The notes beneath the pieces are model-generated. The model made no database searches, was not told the DNA's origin, and saw only the letters and a program-made list of their open reading frames with translations. The translations under genes were made by a program, and so were the position numbers. A DNA stretch of 64,000 bases from Plantago ovata (taxonomy: Eukaryota; Streptophyta; Magnoliopsida; Lamiales; Plantaginaceae): positions 75,564,489 to 75,628,488 of the forward strand of contig CM051455.1 of the NCBI GenBank assembly GCA_028274465.1. The letters run 5' to 3'. This document shows positions 21,842-32,604 of this stretch, piece by piece. Position 1 is the stretch's first letter. Each line of letters starts with the position of its first letter.

Positions 21842-24800
21842 CAGACTTCAGCCACGGAGACAACCGATGCAATCTGGCACTTTGACAGTGGTTGTGGAAA
21901 GCACATGACGGGCAACAAGAATAACCTTATAAACTATAGACGGTGGTCTGGTTTGCTGGTGGAGGCTCCGATTCTACAAAAGGCTATGGTGATGTGAAGT
22001 TAGGATGCATAACCATTACTGGAGTTCTTTATGTCAAAAATCTCAAGTTTAACCTTTTCAGCATGACTGAGTTTGCTGACAAAGGATACTTCATCAAAAT
22101 CAAAAGTGATGAATGTAAACTTATAGATTTCGAGACTAAAAAGGTAATAATGATTGCAATAAGATTAGGAGGCTTGTACACCGTTGATTGGTCTTCAGCA
22201 ATTGTTGAAAAATGCCTTGTCTCAGATCATGATTGCCTTGCTGAAAAAGCATGGTTATGGCATAAAAGAACAAGTCATCTAAACTTCAAGACACTGAATA
22301 AGTTGTCTAAAAAGGCACTTGTAGTTGGATTACCTAGGGTTACTTTTAAGAAGGATGGTGTTTGCAATGCATGTCAGCAAGGAAAGCAAACCAAATCTTC
22401 TTTCAAGAACAAGGCAGTACCGTCAACTACAAAACCTTTACAACTCTTGCACATGGACTTGTTTGAATCTTCTTCAACAAGCTATGCTGGTAAGAAGTAT
22501 GGTCTGGTCGTGGTAGATGACTATTCAAGATTCACTTGGGTAGTTTTCATCAAGCACAAATCTGAAACCAAGACTGAAATACCTAACTTGCTGAATAAGC
22601 TTGAAGTCATGAAAAATGACAAGGTAAAAGTCATAAGGACAGACCATGGTACTGAGTTTGTAAACCAGTACATAACTGAATATTGTACCTCAAAAGGAAT
22701 ACAACATCAGTTATCCTCAGTAAGAACACCACAGCAAAACGGTGTTGCTGAACGGAAGAATCGTACCCTGAAAGAAGCCGCAAGAACAATGCTTGCTGAC
22801 ACTGAAATAAGTGAGACTTATTGGGTTGAAGCGATTAATACCGCTTGTTATACTCAAAACAGATGTTTGATTACTAAGGAATACAACAAAACTCCTTATG
22901 AATTGTTTGTTGGAAGACCTCCTAACATCACTCATCTAAGAGTATTTGGTTGCAAGTGTTTCGTTCTTAACAATGGTAGAGAATACCTAAGAACATTTCA
23001 ACCAAAGGCAGACGAAGCGATATTTCTTGGCTATTCCTTGCATAGTAAAGCTTATAGAGTTTACAACAAAAAGGCACAAAAGATCGAAGAATCAGTGCAT
23101 GTTGTATTCTACGAAAAGTCACAAGGAGTGCCTGCTGAAGAAGAAATATCAGAATGTATGAAAAAGCTAATCTTACATGAGCAAAGAACTGAATCTGATG
23201 CTAGGCAAATCAAGTCAATTGAACTAAATGATGATTCTGACAATGACTCTCCTCCCCCTAGTCATGACAAGATAAAAATAGTTCACGACAAAGAATTTCC
23301 AGCAAAAGACGCGGTTGCTCCGGAAGCAATGCTGAACAAGCAGTTGCTGATGAACAAATCTCAGCAGAAACACAAATCCCCAGTAGTACTGAACAAATAC
23401 ATACTGAAGAGTCACATGCTGATGAGCAAACATATCCTGATCCAACAAACACAAAACCTGTTAATAAATGGATTAGAGATCATCCCTCTACGGATATGAT
23501 TGGCGATATTAATAAACGCCAAGTGACTAGATCCAAAGCTACTCATGGACTTGCTGAAGAAGCAATTGTCGTAGAAGTAGAATCATTGTTCTCTTGCTTT
23601 GTTTCAGAAATTGAACCTAAAACCATAGAAGAAGCTTTAAAGCATTCTGAATGGATAAAGGCAATGCAAGAAGAACTGGATCAATTTGAAAGAAACAAAG
23701 TCTGGAAACTTGTGCCACTTGCTGAAGACAAGAAAGCTATTGGTACAAAGTGGGTGTTCAGAAACAAGCTGAGCGAGTCTGGTGAAGTAACAAGAAATAA
23801 AGCACGATTAGTTGCTCAAGGTTACTGTCAGACTGAAGGATTGGACTATGATGAGTCTTATGCACCAGTTGCAAGATTGGATGCAATTAGGCTTTTCTTG
23901 GCCTTTGCTGCTCACAATGACTTCATCGTTTATCAAATGGATGTTAAAAAAGTGCATTCTTGAATGGTGAACTTGCTGAAGAAGTCTACCTAGAACAACC
24001 CCCTGGCTTTGAACTTCCCTCAGAAATCAAGATGGTATACAAGCTTCAGAAAGCTGTATATGGTCTAAAGCAAGCACCAAGAGCATGGTATGATAATTTG
24101 GCTAAGTTCTTGCTGGAAAATGGTTTCAAGAAAAGTGAAGTTGACAAAACTTTATTTACCATGAACCATGATGGTAAAATACTCTTAGTTCAAATTTATG
24201 TGGATGACATAATTTTTGGATCTAAGGACAAGCAACTTTGTGATGATTTTGCCAAACTCATGAAAAATAAGTTTGAAATGAGTATGATGGGAAAATTGAA
24301 TTATTTCCTAGGATTGCAAGTCAAGCAACTCAAAGATGGAATATTCATAAATCAAGCAAAGTATGCGAAAGAAATGCTCATAAAGTTTAGGATCAAAGAG
24401 GATGAGAAACCTGAAAAGATCCCTATGAGTGTTGGTACAAAATTGGGCTATACTAAAGAAGATAAAAGTGTTGAAGAACACAAGTATAGGAAGCTCATTG
24501 GTTCCTTGTTGTATCTAACAGCAAGTAGACCTGACATTCAGTATGCTATCTGTGTGTGTGCAAGATTCCAATCTGATCCAAGAGAATCACACTACAAAAA
24601 GGCAATAAAGATACTGAAATATGTTTAAGGTACAGTCAATGTTGGATTATGGTATCCTAAAGATTCTGGACTTGAATTGGTTGGTTATTCTGATGCTGAT
24701 CATGGAGGATCAACTCTTGATAGAAAAAGTACCTCTGGAACTTGTCAGTTTTGGGATACTAGATTAATATCATGGTTCAGCAAGAAGCAAACCTGTGTTG

Positions 24801-25147
24801 CCAATTCATCTACTGAATCTGAATACATTGCAGCTGGTTGTTGCAACCCTCAAATCCTATGGATTCAGCAACAATTAAGAGATTATGGTATTTCTGCAAA
24901 GAAAACACCAATCTTTTGTGATAATACAAGTGCTATTGCAATCACGCAAAATCTTAAGTTTCACTCAAGGACTAAGCACATTGATATTAGACATCATTTC
25001 ATTAGAGATCATGTAGAAAAAGGAGATATTGAGGTTGTGAAAGTAGGCACTGATGATCAGCTTGCTGACATCTTTACAAAGCCCCTACCAGATAACAGGT
25101 TCGCAATGCTAAGGTATAACCTTGGATTGATTGAACTACCCCAATAA
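21842..25147 (+). pseudogene. pol: pol of element D: protease, integrase, RT, RNase H with frameshifts
   Basis: Protease: W-H-F-D-S-G-C-G-K-H-M-T-G near 21877, followed by a frameshift near 21935. Integrase is open at 21943-23499: zinc-binding H-x4-H and C-N-A-C, D in H-M-D-L-F, D in I-R-T-D-H-G-T-E-F and E in G-V-A-E-R-K-N-R-T. A frameshift near 23300-23480 precedes RT. RT begins in 23496-23963 ([20 protein letters not shown]), shifts at about 23955, and continues to the catalytic Y-V-D-D-I-I-F-G-S near 24205. A TAA at 24626-24628 interrupts the connection to RNase H (24677-25147: S-D-A-D-H-G-G, A-N-S-S-T-E-S-E-Y-I-A). Every catalytic residue I can see is kept, but this copy cannot make a continuous polyprotein. 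Confidence 0.9.
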
Positions 25148-25900
25148 AGGATACATTTTGGCAGAATGCTGAAACAGGTATTCAGCAAGCCAAAGTATAC
25201 CTATTTAAAAGACTCTTTCACTGATTTCTTCTAAGAAATGATAAGTCACTATATGATTGCTGAAACAGGCATTCAGCAAGTAATTCCTTCAAAACGGGTA
25301 TTTGTTAGGAAACTTGATAACTTGCTGAGACAGGCACTCAGTAAGAGAAAGAGATTAAGGATTGCTGAAACAGGCATTTAGAAAATCAAAGATACTGAAA
25401 TAGGTATTCAAGTATCAAGGGAATATTCTGAGACGGGAACTCAGAAAAAGAGCTAAGCTCATCTCTCAGATTTTACCAAAGGATATCTCAAGTACAAAAG
25501 AATTTACTGATACTGGAAATCAGAAATATCTTTTAAACTTAAGAAAATATGAGATATCTGAGTAAGGGGGAACTTTCAGCAAATATCTAGGTTGATAATT
25601 CAAGCTCGCTGAAAAGATTCTTGTCTATTTTCAGAAAGCAATCTATTCCCTTAAAACTCGGTAAAATCAATTTGTGACGTTAATCGGGCACAGATAAACT
25701 CGTAATAATCATGACATGAAATTCAATCGTGGCCATTGATTAAAAGGAGTTACTAATCTAACGGTTAATAAAACAAAGAGAGAGAGTGCTCTGACGGTTT
25801 CAAGTTAGTGGGCCACTACGCATTTAATGCAAAGGCTCCACTAACTCCAGTGTTTCTCTGTTTTACCCTTGCTGAGAGCTCAAATCGATTGAGTTTCTCA
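25148..25900 (+). other. Spacer between pol and ORF3 of element D with mini-hairpin array
   Basis: No open frame of note. Seven short hairpins lie at 25168-25186, 25259-25277, 25324-25342, 25364-25382, 25391-25416, 25426-25446 and 25507-25523. Each has a CTGAx stem, a 7-nt loop fitting A-N-N-G-G-N-A (ACAGGTA, ACAGGCA three times, ATAGGTA, ACGGGAA, ACTGGAA) and an xTCAG return strand; the fourth is imperfect. Stem pairs change together (CTGAA/TTCAG, CTGAG/CTCAG, CTGAT/ATCAG). The spacing is irregular (27 to 91 bases between starts), unlike a simple satellite. Confidence 0.7.
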
Positions 25901-25913
25901 CACACCAAAGACA

Positions 25914-25923
25914 CTATATAAAG
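25914..25923 (+). promoter_or_regulatory. TATA-box-like element ahead of ORF3
   Basis: CTATATAAAG lies about 140 bp upstream of the ORF3 start, followed by a pyrimidine-rich leader (TCTCCTTTCTCTGC), the layout of a plant core promoter. The second copy is at 32461-32470. It could drive a separate ORF3 transcript; not proven by sequence alone. Confidence 0.4.
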
Positions 25924-28117
25924 AAGGAGTTAGAGAAATGACAAAATTCGTTAACTCACATCTCCTTTCTCTGCAAATTTTAGCCTGAAACTACTGTACC
26001 TCCGGTCAAAAAGCAAACTATCTCTTTTCGTACACATTTTCTTGCTCTATAAAAGAAATGTCTCCCAAGAGACAGTATTCAAGTCCTCAAAGTCATCAAA
26101 GGTTGACAGTGTTGAAACACGCACTGCTCCGGTGACTATTCCGGCTACAAACACAACGAAAGTTGTGTTGAAAAACGACCGCATATCCGAAAAACCTATG
26201 CCTCCGTCATATCTTGACACTACAAAGTGTGAGATGTTGATGCAATGGGGAGGGTTTGCAAAAGAAAAGTACATTAGGTACTTTTATGAACAAGAACTCG
26301 ATGACGAAAATGAAGAGGCGCTTGAGCTTATCAAGCAGCAAGGCCTCATGAACTTTATATCTGCTCGCACTAAGCAGGTAAGCATGATAGATACTATGGA
26401 ATTCTACAACAATGCAGAAATCCAGTCCCTTACTGATAGTAAAGGAGTCACTGAAAAAGTGATCTTTACTACAGTTCAAAACATGCAAATCGTCCTGAGA
26501 TGGACTGATTTGGCTGAAATCTTTCAGATTCCAACCACTGGAACTGAAGATGACGTCACTGCCACTGACGAAGAAATTGAAGCTTTATACAGTGACGTCA
26601 GAAACGAGAAAATGAAGAAAGGCGAGATTGCTCCCGTGACTTGGACAAAGCACGTTAAGAGAAAGCATCTCTGCCACTCGGTCTAGTAGCTCTGCTACTG
26701 ATAAAAGTTCTTGACTCCAAAGTTGGAGGAATTGACCAAGTAGGCCTAAGAAGATGGCCATTGCTGATGCATATCCATGAAAATAAAACGGAACTTAACT
26801 GGGCTAAGTACATTTTCAACAGGCTTGTTGATTGTGTTACTAAGTTTAAGGTAAAGGTAGAAGACAACAAGGTCTCACCTTCCTTTCCAGTTATGTATGG
26901 AATCAAGATATGCTACACCCTTGAACATTTCAGGATTCATCTAAGAAACCCATTGCCAATCAAAAAGTCTGTATGCAATGTGGGAAGATCATTCTACAAG
27001 CAGAATGTACCTAAGACTGCTGGAAAGAAAACTAAGAAGACAACAACTGCAAATGTTGTCAGCACAAGCCAGCAAGAAAGGTATACAACAGCTGCAGATG
27101 TTACCACTCAGCAACTTAGAGATGAAACTGCTGTTGGTGGTGGTAACACAAATGAAACTGCTGTAGAAAATCAACAAGGTACGTGTACAACAGCCGTTGC
27201 TGAAAATGCAACCATAGATGCCTCTGGGAAACTGGAGAAATCTAACAAGAAAAAGAGGAAAGCTGATGATGACACTCAGACTGCAGCGTCATCAGCAAAC
27301 CCCGTACCCAAGAGGAAACGGACCAGCAACACAAGGAAGAAAACACTGGCCCGCAAGTCAGTTCCTGCTGTCCAAGACCTCTCAGACAATTCCAAGACAA
27401 ATGCTGAAACGCATTTCCAGTAGATGTTGCTGAGGTGATTACTGAAACCTACGTCAGCAATGTTGAAGTGTTTGCGGAAGCCTTCAACAGTCAACTTAAT
27501 GTTGATACCTCTACTGAGAATAGACCATAAGGCAGTGGAAATGAAATTCCTGCCCAAGTCCCAGATATCTACATTGTAGATAATTTAGATGATCCAACTA
27601 TGGAACCAGCAAGTGACATTGCTGCTGATCTGCAAAAGCGGCACTTGCTGATGCTGCTGAAAAGATGGTTGCTGAACAAGCAACTCATCAAGTTGCTGAA
27701 ACCCCGCTTGCTGAAGGACCAGTTGCTGAGACAGCAATAGTTCCAGTTCCAGAAGTTGCTGAAGCATAAGAAGCATTATTCAACGATGCATCTCGTGATG
27801 CTGAGAATACTGACCCAAGTTCACCCAAGACATCAATCGACAAAGTCCAGCTTGTACTGGAAGAAATAAGCAAACAAATGGAGTTGGAGATTGAAGAATC
27901 ATCCAATAAATCCATTGATGTCTTCATGACAAGCAGTGAACTCAAGGGACAAGATGCTTCTGCTCAACTTGTCATTTCAGAGACAAGGGAGATTGCTGAA
28001 ACCGCACAGCTTTCTCAAAAAGAGCAAGACAAGAAGTCTGCTGAAGAAACAGTCCAAGAAGCTGAAGAAACTGTTAATGCTGAGAGGACTGAGCCACAAC
28101 CTGTCCTTCTTCAGCAG

Positions 28118-28192
28118 GTAGTTAATTCAACCATCAGTAAAACTTCAATTTCTGAAACTTATTCTTTTGCTAATATTATATTATCTCTACAG
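28118..28192 (+). other. Intron-like cassette 1 in ORF3 (75 bp)
   Basis: CAG then GTAGTTAA at the 5' edge, AT-rich body, TTATCTCTACAG at the 3' edge. Length 75, no stop in the ORF3 frame, so the frame is kept with or without it. The second copy is at 34660-34734. Confidence 0.45.
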
Positions 28193-28261
28193 ACTTCTCA
28201 AGATGCAAGTCAGATGGTTGCTGAAGCCTCTGCACCAGAACCAATACTCCCTGCTCAGCAG

Positions 28262-28333
28262 GTAGTTAATGATTTTGGTATTAAAACTAAGTTTGACAGC
28301 TTAGTACTTGTATCTAACTCTAATTTATTTCAG
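28262..28333 (+). other. Intron-like cassette 2 in ORF3 (72 bp)
   Basis: Begins GTAGTTAATG after CAG, ends TCTAATTTATTTCAG. Length 72, frame kept, no stop. Separated from cassette 1 by 69 coding bases. The second copy is at 34804-34875. Confidence 0.45.
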
Positions 28334-28411
28334 GATGAACAAATGGAGGATGTTGCTCAAGCTCCTCATGGAATGGAAATTGTACAACATGAGCTTGCTG
28401 ACTCTCAGCAT

Positions 28412-28486
28412 GTAAATCATGTTTCATATATGAACTCTAAAACAATTCTCCAAACCAATCCTGATCTAAATAACGTTCTTTTTCAG
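28412..28486 (+). other. Intron-like cassette 3 in ORF3 (75 bp)
   Basis: Begins GTAAATCATG and ends CGTTCTTTTTCAG. Length 75, frame kept, no stop. Separated from cassette 2 by 78 bases. The second copy is at 34954-35028. Confidence 0.45.
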
Positions 28487-31400
28487 GCTCAAAAGGAGAC
28501 CACTGATGTGGTACTCATCACTGAAGATCATCAAGTAAGTTCTGAGGAACTGTACTTGAACTTCAAAAGGACTACTTTGTCAAGAGTTGCTAAGTCCGTC
28601 AGCAACTGGCAAAGATATAGGCGAATGGACTTCTCTGATCTTCACCTTCATCTTTCAAACGAGAAAAAGAGATCTTCTCTGCTAAAGCTCGAAACATTTG
28701 TCCACTCCATCCTTCCTGAAGAAATAACATATTCTCAGCAAATGAGCTCGAATCTGATTGCTCAAATCAGAGAGATATGAAGGCAAAATTCAAGAGTGCC
28801 TCTCCAGCTGAACAAGCTGTGATGCTCAAAGGTCATTTGTAGCTGTGGTGGCTGATCCCCACAAAATCAATGAGGATGAGGAAGTGACAAGTGTTGCTTT
28901 GTATAAGCACGTTGAGCTAGTCATTCTGATCGACGATGATGAAGAAGAAGAAGAAGAAGAAGATGAGAACATTCCAACTGATCCCACTGATGATGAAGGG
29001 AAATATTCCAAGGACAAGAAAGACGATGATGATGACAATCAAGGTCCAAGTCCTGATGCTGGAGGATTGAAGTTGACAGTTGTTGAAAATGCTCAACCCG
29101 AAAATCAGCAAGCTGAACAACAACAACCTCAGCAAGAATCTCAACCTCCTCCTGCTGCTACTGAAAATCAAGCACCTGTGCAAGGTGCTGATACTGAAGA
29201 AGAATATGCCAGAAAAAGGGCTGCGTTGAAAAATGGCAAAAGTCCAATTTCTGATGCCAAGGTTACTGAAGAAAACCTTGATGATGATGATGAACAAGAT
29301 GAAGATTACCAACGCGCTCTCCAGAACAGTCTCTTGATCCATGCAAGGCATACACAGGATCTAGAGATTGGTCAATCTTCAGGAGTAAGATCAACGAAGT
29401 CCCCTCCCTTCCATTAACTACTGGCAAAACTCCAGTCATTGAGTCTCAAACGTTGCCTTCAGCAACAACTCAATTAAAACTAACTACCGGTGAAACTCCA
29501 GTTGTTGAGTCTGAAGCGTTGCCATCAGCAACCACTCGAGAAAAAGGAAGTGAAGCTACTGATAAAGGTTCAAAAGTTGCTCAACTTGATGAATCTGAGG
29601 ATGATGACTACTTGTCAGAAAATGAGGATGAACAATCCAAGCGAGACCCAAAAGTTGTTCAGATTCCTCCTCCTGATTACATCAATGACTTAGACGATGG
29701 TCTAAGAGCAGAATTGCTGACGCTTGATGATCAGTTTGCTTCCGAAGTTAAGGTTCATTCCTTGACACCACAACTAGTGCCGTTCCCAAGAGTTGAGGAG
29801 TTTACTCCTAGAATATTGGCACTGAAGAAAGTCCATGATGCCTGCAAAGCTGAAGATGAGACATTGCTTGCTGAGAGCCCGCTTGATATTGGAAAAATAT
29901 TGGCTACAGTGCTGAGACGCACTACCACTTTGACAATAGCTCAGAAAGACATCAGTCTTTATCACAAGAGCTATGAAGAAGATGTCAGTCAAGCACTCCG
30001 GTTAGCAAAGACCGCATTAGTGAAGGCTCAGACTTTCATGGAAGAAAAGGCCGCAACAGAGAAAAGACATGAAGAGAACATGATGAGTATTCAAAGAGAG
30101 TTGTCAAAAATGACTTCTGACCAACAACAAATCATCATGAAGTATAACAGTTTAAGCACTCTTGCTGAAAATTGCAATGAGTTCTATTCTCTGCACATCA
30201 CTCCGATGTTGCAATCCATGTCTAAGGGGGAAGAGAAAAGTACTAGAAAAAGAAAACAAGCTCCTCCTGCTGTTGATGAGCCACTGCCCATAGAACCGCT
30301 TGCTGAAAAAGAGCAAAGTTCTAAAAGGCAAGCAGAATCTGAGTTGAATTCAGCAAGTCCCAAAAAGAGAAAAACCACTGCTGAAACTCAAGATTTTGCC
30401 ACACTGAAAGTCATCAAAATCTGAATGAAGATGATGAAGCTGATGACAATCAAACAATATCTCAAGCCATAAGAGCTAGACCCTTAACAGCCTTGACTCC
30501 GTCTGGCCACTCAAAGCATTTCTCGTCTGACTCTTCAGCAAGAGATCAAAACAATGCTAAGACAAGAAGAAGAAGGCAAAGACAGGAAGAAAAGAGGTTG
30601 GCCAGCATTGCTATTGGCTCCGGCATTGAATACACAAAGACCAGTAATGAAGAAACCACTCAGAATGTAATCAGAAACACTCATGGTTGCTGGATCTTAA
30701 AGCTGGAAGACTTGCTGGTGAATGAGTTCTTTCCTACATCCATATTGAACTAAATGTTCAAATGGATTGAACTCAAGGTACAGAGAAACAAAGCGAAGAA
30801 TCCCTCCCAAGAAATATTGTTGGGAGATGGTTGAATCTTGAGGTCTCAGTAAGAAGAACTGCCATTGGTAAGAATTATAAACCAGAACCAAATCTGATCA
30901 AACCACCTGGCATTGCTTACTACTCTGACCCAGTAACAAAGAAAACAAAGAAGAGACTTGGATTGATTCCTTATGAGTACTTCTATCTCACTGCTAAGGA
31001 TCAAGAAGAAGATCTTCTCTGGCTAAGAAAGATTCATCCAAAAAGCATTTCAGATACACAGCTTCTCCATGCCAGCAATTGGGGCATGCATTTGTGGGTG
31101 ATTAATTACATGGAAATGAATGCTGAAAAGCATCATCATACCGCCTGCAAAACGCAAGAATTCTTCAACTACAAGTCCGTAGGCTTCTGGAAAACTACGA
31201 AAAGGACTGTGTTGAATTTACTGCACTTGCTGAGAAGAGTGTAAGAGAGATTTTGAGAAAATCTTCTGGAAAGAGCTTAATTCTCTGTAATAGTTTTTGT
31301 TAAAGTTTTTTTGCTGATTCTGTTTAAGTTATCTCTGCTACTTCTTGTAAACTTCTGAAAGATAACTATCAGCAATGAAGCTTTTGACTCTTATTGGTTT

Positions 31401-31542
31401 TTGATTATGCAATTTACTTATGCTTACTGTTTAATTATTCAAGTATGCTTGCATTAATCAACTGATTTATTCAACATCAGAAACCTCTAAAAGGGTAACA
31501 ATTAATTTAGCCATGGATTGCTAACATCAAAAGGGGGAAATT

Positions 31543-32107
31543 TGTTAGGAAACTTGTAATTTTGATGAGCAATTAACCATGCTAAATTAAGGAAAGTCCA
31601 GTAACTAGTACTCTTAAGGTCCATAGGAATTTAGAATTTTAAGGACATTGTAAAAGAGGAACGTTTGCTGAAGACTTAGATAGGTGCTAGATAGGTTGGT
31701 TTTACCGCGTATGATGTATTTTATTTCTGAAAAGAAAATCATTGAAGCATTTGCTGACGATGTACTTGTTTTACAAACAAACTATTGAAGCATTTAGAAA
31801 CCGCTCAGAATTGAAGATTTTTGAAGATCTGAAGAATTGAAGATTCGAAGAAACTGGAGATGAAGAATTCGAAGATCTGAAGACAGTAAGATTTCTGAAG
31901 ACTGGTTATCTATAAAACGGCACATGTTGCTCAGAAAGTGAACTTCATCAACACATTGCATAAGTGAAAATTGAAAGAAGAGTAGGTTGTGCTTGCTGAA
32001 ACTGAGACTGACACTTGCTGATGAACATATGTGACCTCTTGCTGAAAGTATTGACTTTTGTGTCCACTGTTACTGTTTGAATTCTATTCAAATACCTTAA
32101 ATGCAAA
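31543..32107 (+). repeat. Partial LTR of element D before the assembly gap
   Basis: Starts TGTTAGGAAACTTG right after the PPT (AAAAGGGGGAAATT) and matches the first ~586 bp of the 3' LTR (38091-38676). It has many one- to five-base deletions that increase toward the gap. Best read as the low-quality end of a contig. Confidence 0.85.
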
Positions 32108-32207
32108 NNNNNNNNNNNNNNNNNNNNNNNNNNNNNNNNNNNNNNNNNNNNNNNNNNNNNNNNNNNNNNNNNNNNNNNNNNNNNNNNNNNNNNNNNNNNN
32201 NNNNNNN
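32108..32207. other. Assembly gap (100 N)
   Basis: Exactly 100 N, the usual placeholder for a gap of unknown size. Sequence on both sides duplicates: the left flank ends in LTR and the right flank starts in the pol-ORF3 spacer, so the order across the gap makes no sense for a single element. Confidence 0.97.
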
Positions 32208-32604
32208 AAAACTCGGTAAAATAATTTGTGCGTTAATCGGCACAGATAAAACTCGTAATAATCATGACATGAAATTCAATCGTGGCCATTGATTAAAAGG
32301 AGTTACTAATACTAACGGTAAAAACAAAGAGAGAGAGTGCTCTGACGTTTTCAGTTAGTGGGCACTACGCATTCATGCAAAGGCTTCCACTAACACAGTG
32401 TTTCTCTGTTTTACCTTGCTAAGAGCTCAAATCGATTGAGTTTCTCACACATCAAAGACACTATATAAAGAAGGAGTTAGAGAAATGACAAAAATTCAAT
32501 TTAACTCACATTTCCTTTCTCTGCAAATTTTAGCCTGAACTACTGTACCTCCGGTCAAAAAGCAAACTCTCTATTTTCGTACACCTTTTCTTGCTTATAA
32601 AAGA

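Larger units (their letters stand above)
26058..31300 (+). pseudogene. ORF3 of element D, left copy (frameshifted)
   Basis: Same content as the right copy at 32605-37826, offset by about 6542 bases, broken by small indels. Open pieces: 26042-26686, 26761-27423, 27878-28780, 28845-29417, 29453-30424, 30493-30753 and 30831-31244. Many of the breaks are single-base differences in short homopolymers relative to the right copy (near 27636, 28775, 29396, 30401 and 30788), the pattern of uncorrected long-read consensus. This copy is probably a poorer reading of the same DNA as the right copy. See the right copy for domain description. Confidence 0.7.

Noticed and set aside
26047..29351. Long antisense frames over gag and ORF3 of element D
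   Set aside because: Shadows of the Glu/Lys-rich sense frames; repeated identically in the duplicate copy and without motifs.
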